Shown here: in pieces, positions 14,926-21,885 of the stretch
How positions within the stretch are numbered: position 1 is the first letter of the stretch
How the letters are laid out: every line of letters starts with the position of its first letter
Assembly (NCBI GenBank): GCA_964489645.1
Contig: CAZAZT010000054.1
Coordinates: 1-23,688 of the forward strand
Reading direction: 5' to 3'
DNA length: 23,688 nucleotides
From: JBEEPE01 sp964489645
GTDB lineage: Bacteria > Verrucomicrobiota > Verrucomicrobiia > Chthoniobacterales > Chthoniobacteraceae
The notes under the pieces: model-generated
Databases searched by the model: none
What the model was told of the DNA's origin: nothing
Seen by the model: the letters and a program-made list of their open reading frames with translations, nothing else
Position numbers and translations under genes: made by a program

Positions 14926-16832
14926 CGGGGGACGATCAAGAACTCTGGGCTGGTGATGATGGCATGCAGGATTGTCTGGAGTGCCGCGAGCCGATCTGTT
15001 GGGGACGAGGATGATGGTTGGAGGAACTCGGTGAACCTCTGCTTTTCCGCCGGATCGGGGGGTCTGCCGAGAGTCACCTTGAATGTTTCTGTCACGCATT
15101 CGTTCGTGTCAGAGATCTTCTCAAGGCGGGTGATCGTGGGATTCTCCGGATTGAGCAAATCTCTGATGAGTGGTGAGTTCGCGAGGAACTGCGCTTGCAC
15201 GAAGTTGGCGTTGTAGTCCTTCGGAAGCACATCCGGGATTGCTGCAACCGCTGCTTTGCGTAGAGGGTCGTGATCGGGAGCCAACCCGGCGACGATTCTC
15301 CACGAGCGTGCGAGTTGTTCCGCAGTGAGCGGTCGCTCTGGCGCTGCGGCGAAGGTTGAAGGGTCTTGATCACCGCCCGCGAGGCTGTACGGCGTGCTGA
15401 GAACGATGCCTTCGATGAGCCGTTTGATCCGGTGTCCGTGTGAGGCGAAATCTTTTGCAAGCCACTCGAGCAGTTCAGGGTGGCTCGGCACGTTCCGAGC
15501 GTTCATCTCATCCGCAGGGTGGACGATGCCTCTCCCAAGGAGAGTTGCCCACATCCGGTTCACGAATGCTTTGGCGAGGAGGAGGTTGTCTTCCGTTGCG
15601 ACGTCGGCAAACGCTTCGCGTCGGGAGTAGAGCGGGACTCGGACTTTGGCTTTCGCGTCAATGTACAGGTCGTCTTTGTCCTCCGGCTTCTGGTCGCCTG
15701 CAGGCCAGGTTTCGTTGAGGGTGCGGCCGTTCAGGAGCGTGATGACAGCGGGTTGGGATTCCTTTTTGAGGTTGGTGAAGTTGACGAAGCCACCGATGGC
15801 GGACTCCGCCACTCCATTGGAGCCTTCGATGTTCTTGCTCCGGTTGAATGCCGTGACGAGGCCCCAATAATGCGACTGCTTGATCTCGCGAGCGAGTGGG
15901 TGGTCGTGACATTGGGCGCAATCGATCCGTGTTCCGTAAATCAAGGGACCGACGGCCTCTGCGATGGCCTGGTGATCGTTTTTTCTTTCATAGAGAAACC
16001 ACGTTGAGCCTTTGGTTTCTGGGCGGTCTGCCCTGCCCGTGAGGATCTGGTGAACGGTGCGGTTCCATGGCTGATCGGTTTGGAAGGATCGTTCGAGGAA
16101 CGCGTACCATCCGTTCTGTTTTCGGCGGTCTTCACTCGAGCCTCGTTTCGGTCGGCCCATGAGGAAGTTGTCCCAGAGTTCACGCATGCGAACGGCGTGG
16201 TCTGGCGAGGCGAGTAAACGTTGAACCGCCTCAGCGCGTTTTGTTTGAGAGGTGCTGGACTGGAAGGCGTCAGTTTCCTCTCGGGTGGGGATCCGTCCGG
16301 CAATATCGAGGGAGGCGCGGCGTAGCCACGCGACATCGTCGAGTGGTCTTGCTGGGGTGATGGAGCGCCGTTTCCACTCCTCTTCAATCAGCGTGTTGAT
16401 TGCGGTTTGGATATCAGGGAACTCGCGGGGCACTACCTTTTCTGGAGCGGTTGTGCGTGGGGATTCGCTGGATAAGGAGGAGATCCATTCGCGGATGGAT
16501 GCTCGATCTGACGCGTTCAACTGCTTTTTCGGCGGCATGTGGGGATCACTGCCTTCCGCGAGAACGGTGTAGAGCGGACTTGCTTCAGGATTGCCGGGTT
16601 TGACCACGGGGCCGGATTCGCCCCCCTTGAGCAGCGCGGCGAGATGATCGAGTTCGAGTCCGGCTTTCTGCTCGATCGGGCCGTGACATTTGACGCAGTG
16701 GGTATCGAGAAGCGGTTGGATCTGAGCGTTCCAAGAGGGGGCCGCGGAGAGGTTGCCTCGCACGCAGATTGATGCGGTGAGGATGCTCAAAAAGATCAGG
16801 CGTTGGGCGATGCCGGGGTGGGCGTGAGCCAT
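14922..16832 (-). CDS. PSD1-type protein: cytochrome c domain + DUF1549 + DUF1553
   Basis: A 636-aa exported protein. After a signal peptide (hydrophobic about 10-30, ending near LSAAPSW) comes a cytochrome-c-like domain (PSCyt1 type) with the haem motif CVKCH (46-50) and Met99 in PHMPPKKQL as probable sixth ligand. DUF1549 follows (about 140-350), with the typical DDVAWLRRASLDIAGRIPT and the second cysteine motif RIDCAQCHDHPL, then DUF1553 (about 400-630), with AKAFVNRMWATLLGRGIV, HPELLEWLAKDF and the characteristic ending ITSPEFL. At 636 aa it is compact for a group often above 750 aa. The start at 16832 is chosen because it directly precedes the signal peptide. It heads the three-gene operon with the DUF1501 and WD40 genes. 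Electron transfer or polymer degradation has been suggested for such proteins; the function is unproven. Confidence 0.92.
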   Translation of the reverse strand: MAHAHPGIAQRLIFLSILTASICVRGNLSAAPSWNAQIQPLLDTHCVKCHGPIEQKAGLELDHLAALLKGGESGPVVKPGNPEASPLYTVLAEGSDPHMPPKKQLNASDRASIREWISSLSSESPRTTAPEKVVPREFPDIQTAINTLIEEEWKRRSITPARPLDDVAWLRRASLDIAGRIPTREETDAFQSSTSQTKRAEAVQRLLASPDHAVRMRELWDNFLMGRPKRGSSEDRRKQNGWYAFLERSFQTDQPWNRTVHQILTGRADRPETKGSTWFLYERKNDHQAIAEAVGPLIYGTRIDCAQCHDHPLAREIKQSHYWGLVTAFNRSKNIEGSNGVAESAIGGFVNFTNLKKESQPAVITLLNGRTLNETWPAGDQKPEDKDDLYIDAKAKVRVPLYSRREAFADVATEDNLLLAKAFVNRMWATLLGRGIVHPADEMNARNVPSHPELLEWLAKDFASHGHRIKRLIEGIVLSTPYSLAGGDQDPSTFAAAPERPLTAEQLARSWRIVAGLAPDHDPLRKAAVAAIPDVLPKDYNANFVQAQFLANSPLIRDLLNPENPTITRLEKISDTNECVTETFKVTLGRPPDPAEKQRFTEFLQPSSSSPTDRLAALQTILHAIITSPEFLIVPR

Positions 16833-16953
16833 GGAGGGAGCATACGACACCGGCTTGGCGGATGTCAGGGGAGAACCGGTCATGTGCCGACGGCACCGCG
16901 ACGGGGTGAAGATCGATGGGGATGCGAGAGCGATCCGGCGAGGATTGGGGCGT

Positions 16954-16980
16954 GAACTGCGGAGTCTTGCTCCGCAGTTC
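16954..16980 (-). terminator. Perfect inverted repeat after the cys operon, possible terminator
   Basis: GAACTGCGGAG (16954-16964) and CTCCGCAGTTC (16970-16980) form a perfect 11-bp stem with a 5-nt loop, 22 bp beyond the cysNC stop codon. No T-run follows on either strand, so it is not a classic intrinsic terminator; it may protect the 3' end of the message or act with another factor. It also lies about 120 bp upstream of the PSD1 gene start. Confidence 0.5.
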
Positions 16981-17002
16981 GCTGCCGAGACGGGCTGTCG
17001 GG

Positions 17003-18922
17003 TCAGATGGAGATATCGTCATCACGACGCACGCGGATGCGGGGGATGATGAACTCCAGGAGTTTGCCGGTGGATTCTTCGAGTGTTTCTTGGTCTGTGT
17101 GCAGGATGACCTCAGGGTTGGCGGGCTCCTCGTAAGGGGAGTTGATGCCGGTGAACTCAGGGATTTCGCCTCGTCTTGCGCGTTGGTAAAGGCCTTTGAC
17201 GTCGCGGGATTCGCAGGTTGCGAGAGGTGCGTTCACGTAGACTTCAAAGAACTCGACGCCGCTTTCGAGTGCGATCTCGCGGGCGCGTCTGCGGTCCGAC
17301 TGATAGGGGGCGATGAAGGCTGTGATCACGATGAGACCGGCATCGGCCATCAGCTTGGCGACCTCTGCCACGCGCCGGATGTTTTCGGTGCGATCTTCAT
17401 GTGAGAAGCCAAGATTGGCGTTCAGGCCGTGGCGCACGTTGTCGCCGTCCAGCACGTAGACTTGGTTGCCGAGGTTGAAGAGTTCGCGTTCAAGGTTGCG
17501 CGAGATGGCAGATTTGCCTGAGCCGCTGAGTCCTGTCAGCCAAACCACGGCTCCCCGGTGACCATTCCGGAGGTTCCTGTTGGTCGCTGTGACATTTCCT
17601 TCGGACCAGAAAATGTTGGAACTCTTGACCTTGCCACGATCTGCGTAGATCCCGCTGTGGATGATCCCGCCACCTGCGACCTGACGATTATCAACGATGA
17701 CGAACCGTCCGAGGAGCGGGTTCCGGTCATGGTTATCCATGACGAGTGCGCCGCGGGTTTGGAGTGTGACTTCGGCGACGTCATTTTTGGCGATGTGATC
17801 GCGACCGCTGGTGACGGTATCGAGGGTTGAGGCGTCGATAATCCTTTCGATATGAACGATTTCTGCGTCAAGCTCTTGGGTTGCGAGTTTGATGCGATAG
17901 GGCTGCCCTTTCTGGAGGTTGGTTTTGCCCATCCAGAAGATGCGTGCTTTGAATCGATTGGAGACGATGGGTGCATCTTTTTCGAGAGATGCGAGGTGAC
18001 CTCTTCGGACGAAGATCTGCTCGGTGAGGGTGATGGCCACGGAGTCACCGGCGAGGGCTTCGGTTTTTTGGGTGCCGTTCCAGACCTCGATGGAGGCGAC
18101 GGTGCTGGTTTTGTTGTCTGGCGAGAAGACGAGTTGATCGCCGACGCGGAGGGTACCCGATTCGATGCGACCGGCGAAGATGCGTCGCTCGTCGAATCGG
18201 TACACGTCCTGGATGGGGAACCGCAGGGGCATGTCATTGAGTGGGACAGGGGGCTCGAAGGTGTCGAGCATATCGAGGACGGAGGGGTCGGTGTACCACG
18301 GTGCGGGATTGGATCCGTCGAGGGCGCCACGTTTGGCGATGTTGATGCCTTCGCGAGCGGAGATGGGGACGAAGGTACGCGCTTCGACGCCGATCTGTTT
18401 GAGGAAGGCGGAGTATTCTTCTCGGACACGGGTGAAGACGTCTTCCGAGAACCCGACGAGATCCATCTTGTTGATGGCGACGACGACCTGTTTGATGCCG
18501 AGGAGGGAGAGGAGGTAGCCGTGTCGGCGGCTTTGTTCTTGGACACCTTCGTTGGCGGCGATGAGGAGGACGGCGGCGTCTGCGCTAGCGGCGCCGGTGA
18601 TCATGTTCTTGAGGAACTCTTTGTGACCGGGTGCGTCGATGATGACGTAGGGGCGGCGATCCGTGCGGAACTGGATTTGCGTCGTGTCGATGGTGATGTT
18701 CTGTTCCTGTTCTTCGAGGAGGGAGTCGAGGAGGAATGCGTATTCGAAGTCCATGCCTTCGGCTTCGCAAGCGGCCTTGATTTGGGCCACTTTGCCATCG
18801 GGCAGAGAGTTGGTGTCGTGGAAGATCCGGCCGATCAAGGTTGATTTACCGTGGTCGACGTGACCGACGAAGACGACGCGGAGACGGTCCGCGGCGGGGG
18901 CGGAGAGGGAGAGAGAGGACAT
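17003..18922 (-). CDS. cysNC: Bifunctional sulfate adenylyltransferase subunit 1 / APS kinase (CysN-CysC fusion)
   Basis: The CysN part (about 1-445) is the GTPase subunit that drives APS synthesis from sulfate and ATP together with CysD: GHVDHGKS (20-27), DAPGH (96-100) and NKMD (151-154) are the GTP motifs. The CysC part (about 455-639) is APS kinase: P-loop GLSGSGKS (464-471), LDGDNVRHGLN (491-501), FSHEDRTENIRR, and AFIAPYQSDRRRAR (535-548). In the last motif, Ala replaces the serine that is often found (FISPY) and can be phosphorylated in E. coli CysC; mutants of that serine in other kinases are reported to stay active, so function is probably kept. Total length 639 aa is normal for NodQ/CysNC proteins. 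It is the last gene of the operon, 53 bp after cysD, and no Shine-Dalgarno sequence precedes the start. Confidence 0.97.
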   Translation of the reverse strand: MSSLSLSAPAADRLRVVFVGHVDHGKSTLIGRIFHDTNSLPDGKVAQIKAACEAEGMDFEYAFLLDSLLEEQEQNITIDTTQIQFRTDRRPYVIIDAPGHKEFLKNMITGAASADAAVLLIAANEGVQEQSRRHGYLLSLLGIKQVVVAINKMDLVGFSEDVFTRVREEYSAFLKQIGVEARTFVPISAREGINIAKRGALDGSNPAPWYTDPSVLDMLDTFEPPVPLNDMPLRFPIQDVYRFDERRIFAGRIESGTLRVGDQLVFSPDNKTSTVASIEVWNGTQKTEALAGDSVAITLTEQIFVRRGHLASLEKDAPIVSNRFKARIFWMGKTNLQKGQPYRIKLATQELDAEIVHIERIIDASTLDTVTSGRDHIAKNDVAEVTLQTRGALVMDNHDRNPLLGRFVIVDNRQVAGGGIIHSGIYADRGKVKSSNIFWSEGNVTATNRNLRNGHRGAVVWLTGLSGSGKSAISRNLERELFNLGNQVYVLDGDNVRHGLNANLGFSHEDRTENIRRVAEVAKLMADAGLIVITAFIAPYQSDRRRAREIALESGVEFFEVYVNAPLATCESRDVKGLYQRARRGEIPEFTGINSPYEEPANPEVILHTDQETLEESTGKLLEFIIPRIRVRRDDDISI

Positions 18923-18975
18923 CAGTGTATCGTGGGAAAGGGTTCGGTGCGGAGTGTTCGTTGCGGTGGGGTTTC

Positions 18976-19953
18976 TTACATGAAACCTTTTGCGCGGAGT
19001 TTTTGCATCGCGTTGCGTTCGTAGTTGTCTTGAGCGCGTCCGGCGCGTTCGCTGGTTTTGGTGGTGCGAAGTTCTTCGATGATGTCGTCGATGGTGGAGG
19101 CATCGCTTTCGGCGGGGTTGCTGATCGGCCAGCAACCGAGGGAACGGAATCGGCGGCGAACTCCATCGGGGCTGGTGCGGGAGAAGTACATCTGCGGGAT
19201 GGGGATGCCTTCGCGTTGGATGTAGAGCCAGATGTCGCGTTCGGACCAGTCGAGGAGGGCTTGCACGCGGACGTGTTCACCGGGGGCGCAGGAGGTGGTG
19301 AACTGGTTCCAGAACTCTGGTGGTTGGTCTTTGTAGTCCCATTCGAAGTCTTTGTTACGGGGCGAGAAGTAGCGTTCTTTGGCGCGCGTGGGATCTTCAT
19401 CGCGGCGGATACCGGTGATGAGTGCGTCCCATTGGTGTTCGGCCATGACTTGTTGAAGGGCGGCTGTCTTGAGTTCGTGTGTGACGGTGACGGGATCCGC
19501 TGTGTCGTATCCGATGGGGCCGCGGGAGGCGTAGTCGCCGGTGCCTGCTCGTGCGTCCTCGTTGATTTTCACGATGAGGTTGAGGTTGTGGTAGGCGACG
19601 GCCCAGTCGCGGTACGCGAGCATTTCAGGGAACTCGTACGTGGTGTCGATGTGGAGCAGGGGATAGGGGATGTGGCCGCAGAAGGCCTTTTTGGAGAGCC
19701 AGATGAGAACGTTGGAATCCTTACCCATGCTCCAAGGCATGCAGATGTTCTTGAAGTGATGGAATGCTTCCCGGATCAGGAAGATGCTTTGCGCTTCGAG
19801 TCGGTCGAGATGCAGGGCATCTTCGCGGGAGATTTTCTCGGGAAAGAATGCGGGGCAAGAGCCTGCTGGCGGGGCGGGGTATTGGCGTCCGTAGGCGGGG
19901 TGTCCGGAGAGGTCGGGAAGTTTGGGCAGATCGCTGGGATTGGGTGTGGTCAT
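18976..19953 (-). CDS. cysD: Sulfate adenylyltransferase subunit 2 CysD
   Basis: Catalytic ATP-pyrophosphatase subunit of ATP sulfurylase, partner of the GTPase encoded next door. The 325-aa protein carries LDRLEAQSIFLIREAF (49-64), the PP-loop SMGKDSNVL (75-83), LLHIDTTYEFPEM (99-111), GIRRDEDPTRAKE and the C-terminal LGCWPISN followed by a run ending ERAGRAQDN. The 40-residue N-terminus before the conserved part (PAYGRQYPAPPAGSC) is longer than in E. coli CysD, and the MPWSMGKDS form is a recognised variant. ATG 19953 is chosen: the frame is open to 20184, but that extension lies within cysH. It lies 29 bp after cysH and 53 bp before cysNC. Confidence 0.96.
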   Translation of the reverse strand: MTTPNPSDLPKLPDLSGHPAYGRQYPAPPAGSCPAFFPEKISREDALHLDRLEAQSIFLIREAFHHFKNICMPWSMGKDSNVLIWLSKKAFCGHIPYPLLHIDTTYEFPEMLAYRDWAVAYHNLNLIVKINEDARAGTGDYASRGPIGYDTADPVTVTHELKTAALQQVMAEHQWDALITGIRRDEDPTRAKERYFSPRNKDFEWDYKDQPPEFWNQFTTSCAPGEHVRVQALLDWSERDIWLYIQREGIPIPQMYFSRTSPDGVRRRFRSLGCWPISNPAESDASTIDDIIEELRTTKTSERAGRAQDNYERNAMQKLRAKGFM

Positions 19954-19982
19954 AGGGAAAGGCAGGTCGGATGGGTGTTTGG

Positions 19983-20720
19983 TCAGATGGAGGTTCCGAG
20001 GAAGGTGTGGATGCCGCACTCCGCTTTGTCGAAACCGGTCCATCGACCGGCGCGTTCGTGTTCGCCTGCGGTGGTGGGTCGGGTGCAGTGGGTGCATCCG
20101 ATGGATCGGTAGCCTTTTGCGGTGAGCGGGTTGGTTGGGATGTTGTGTTGTTTGAGGTATGCTTGGACGGCTTCGCGCGACCAAGCGGCCATGGGGTTCA
20201 GCTTGAGGATGTATCGGTCGCGGATGACGTCGAAGTGGTAGAGTTCGAGGAGTTGGACGTTGGAGCGAGTGTCACTTTGTTGGCGGCGGACGCCGGTGAT
20301 CCAGACCGCGAGATTGGCGAGTTTATTCTGTAGGGGGACGACTTTTCGGAGGGTGCAGCAGAGGTCAGGTTTTTTGAGCCAGAGTTGGTCGCCGAGCTCT
20401 GCGGCTTGCTGTTCGGGCGATTGCTCAGGGAGCAGGGATTCGATGTGGATACCGAAAAAGGATTCGAGTTGGGCTTTGAGGGCGAGGGTTTCAGGGAAGA
20501 GGAACCCGGTGTCGATGGTGAAAACGGGGAGAGGGATGCCGGCTTTAACGGCGTGATGGATGGTGACGAGTCCTGCGCCTTGGAAGCTGGTGCCGATGGC
20601 TGCGGATTCGCCGTATTGTTGATAGGCCCAGGCGAGGACCTCGGTGAGGGGCGCATTTTCGAAGGACGCGTTGAGAGCTCGTACGGCGTCTGGGGTGGGA
20701 GGATTTAGGAGCGCGCTCAT
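19983..20720 (-). CDS. cysH: [4Fe-4S]-type assimilatory (phospho)adenylyl-sulfate reductase CysH
   Basis: Reduces APS (and possibly PAPS) to sulfite using thioredoxin-like donors. The 245-aa protein has the sulfonucleotide-binding segment AIGTSFQGAG (41-50), TIDTGFLFPET (68-78), and the full iron-sulfur cysteine set: the pair Cys121-Cys122 in DLCCTLRKV and Cys209/Cys212 in GCTHCTRP. The catalytic cysteine is Cys235 in KAECGIH, near the C-terminus. Enzymes with this set usually prefer APS, whereas E. coli-type PAPS reductases lack the four cluster cysteines. It is the first gene of the cysH-cysD-cysNC operon, starting about 20 bp after the predicted transcription start, without a Shine-Dalgarno sequence. 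Start ATG 20720 fits the family N-terminus. Confidence 0.96.
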   Translation of the reverse strand: MSALLNPPTPDAVRALNASFENAPLTEVLAWAYQQYGESAAIGTSFQGAGLVTIHHAVKAGIPLPVFTIDTGFLFPETLALKAQLESFFGIHIESLLPEQSPEQQAAELGDQLWLKKPDLCCTLRKVVPLQNKLANLAVWITGVRRQQSDTRSNVQLLELYHFDVIRDRYILKLNPMAAWSREAVQAYLKQHNIPTNPLTAKGYRSIGCTHCTRPTTAGEHERAGRWTGFDKAECGIHTFLGTSI

Positions 20721-20731
20721 TAAAGTCGACA

Positions 20732-20763
20732 AAAACGATAGGAAAAGTATCCCATAAAACGAT
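20732..20763 (-). promoter_or_regulatory. Operator-like repeat over the cysH promoter
   Basis: Two identical 8-mers AAAACGAT occur at 20732-20739 and 20756-20763, 24 bp apart. Between and overlapping them is the imperfect palindrome ATAGGA-aaagta-TCCCAT (20738-20755), centred on the predicted -10 box. A factor bound here would block the polymerase, as expected for a sulfur-responsive repressor. The regulator is not in the window; an Rrf2-type protein is a guess. Confidence 0.4.
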
Positions 20764-20774
20764 GGGGTGGTCAA
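20746..20774 (-). promoter_or_regulatory. Predicted sigma-70-like promoter of the cys operon
   Basis: Read on the minus strand, TTGACC (20769-20774 on the plus strand) is followed after exactly 17 bp by GATACT (20746-20751). The -35 matches consensus at five of six bases and the -10 at four. Transcription would start about 20 bp before the cysH ATG. The rest of the gap up to 20982 shows nothing recognisable. Confidence 0.55.
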
Positions 20775-20982
20775 GGGGGGAGATGTTGGTGAGGAGGGCT
20801 GGGGGGCGCGGTTCTTTCTAGGCACGTTCTGGCGCAATACCACCCGCGCATTGGGTCAACCTGCTTCTTCATCTGCTTCACCACGTGTCCAAAGCGCACC
20901 CACTTTCATCGCGTGCGGTTGAAGAGCTTGATCGAGGCAGCGTGGATGGGCCGGTAATTTGAACAAAGGTTGATGGCGGCGA

Positions 20983-21885
20983 TCATGCGTTGGCGAAGGA
21001 CTCCAAATCGCTGATGACAAAGGCAAGGAACTGCTCTGCCGTCGCACGAAGCGTTTGTTCGTTGACAGGTTTAACGGCTAGAAGACCGCGGGTGGCGATT
21101 TCTGCCGCTTGGTGGAGGTCCTGCGGACTTGCAAGGAGCGCGCGAATGCCGTCCCCGGCATGCAGGGCGAGTTCCTTCCAGTGTTTTGGGAAAAGTTTCT
21201 TCAATGCGGCGAGCCAGCATGGCACCCATGATTCAAAGTCCGTCTCTGAGCTGAGCCTGGCGATTGCGAGGGAGCGGCCGAGGTCTTTGTTGCTGCGCTT
21301 ATCGCGGGTGCCTTCGATGAGGTCGGGCTTGATGTATGGATGTTCGAGGAGGTTTGCCAGCGCCATCATTTCTGGCCGGGCGCAGCGGATGCCGAACTCC
21401 GTGGCTCGGGCGTCGAACGTGGCAATGCCGGTGAATCGGAAGCTGGGCAGCGCGTAATAGTCGCCAGAAGTCAGTGGCAGGGGCGTCCAGACGCGGGTGG
21501 TCTGTTCCTCAGAGGCTGGCTCGGTGAGGAGCTCGATGAACCATTCGCCGCCGTGGGGTGGGTAGAGACGCACGGCGGGAAGTTCGTGGGAGGGTGTGTC
21601 TCTGGTGCCGGGTTTGCGAGAGGCGACGTCGCTCTTAGGCATCCAATCTGCGGCCAACAACCGCTCAGCGACCGCTCGGCCTTTTTCGACAGCGGACAGG
21701 TGCGGCGAGAGAACGCAATCGATGTCCTTGGTGCGGACACCGGAGATGTCATCGCCGCGAAGCAGCCAGTAAGCAGCCGCGAGGCTTCCGATGACGATGA
21801 GATTGGGATGAACTTCCGACGGGACCGCTGCGGCGACCTCGGCGAGCACTTTGCGTGGGGAAACCTCTTTTGGATCGGCACTCAT
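20983..21885 (-). CDS. Nucleotidyltransferase-fold protein, AbiEii-like (candidate toxin)
   Basis: A 300-aa protein with the start of a polymerase-beta-like nucleotidyltransferase: LIVIGSLAAAYWLL (29-42) and VRTKDIDCVLSP (50-61), in which Asp54 and Asp56 would be the metal ligands of the GS...D-x-D motif. Around 196-210, KRSNKDLGRSLAIAR resembles the K-D-x-x-D/R-L segment seen in AbiEii-type proteins. WFIELLTEPA (115-124) could carry the third acidic residue. The gene is second of a pair: its ATG overlaps the stop of the upstream winged-helix gene (ATGA, 4 bp). In AbiE type IV toxin-antitoxin systems the order is also regulator/antitoxin first, nucleotidyltransferase toxin second. It is close in plan but not clearly canonical AbiEii, and toxicity is untested. 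A generic nucleotidyltransferase is the alternative. Confidence 0.65.
   Translation of the reverse strand: MSADPKEVSPRKVLAEVAAAVPSEVHPNLIVIGSLAAAYWLLRGDDISGVRTKDIDCVLSPHLSAVEKGRAVAERLLAADWMPKSDVASRKPGTRDTPSHELPAVRLYPPHGGEWFIELLTEPASEEQTTRVWTPLPLTSGDYYALPSFRFTGIATFDARATEFGIRCARPEMMALANLLEHPYIKPDLIEGTRDKRSNKDLGRSLAIARLSSETDFESWVPCWLAALKKLFPKHWKELALHAGDGIRALLASPQDLHQAAEIATRGLLAVKPVNEQTLRATAEQFLAFVISDLESFANA

Noticed and set aside
17852..20112. Two long plus-strand open frames (330 and 423 codons) opposite cysNC and cysD
   Set aside because: They are mirror frames of strongly conserved genes in G+C-rich DNA, with acidic, Gly/Val-rich translations and no recognisable motif.
19954..20184. Possible N-terminal extension of CysD
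   Set aside because: The frame overlaps the end of cysH, including its catalytic KAECGIH segment, and the translation is His/Arg-rich noise.
20775..20982. Small gene in the gap between the nucleotidyltransferase gene and cysH
   Set aside because: Only short frames without a credible start or motif were found; the gap is best read as cysH upstream sequence.
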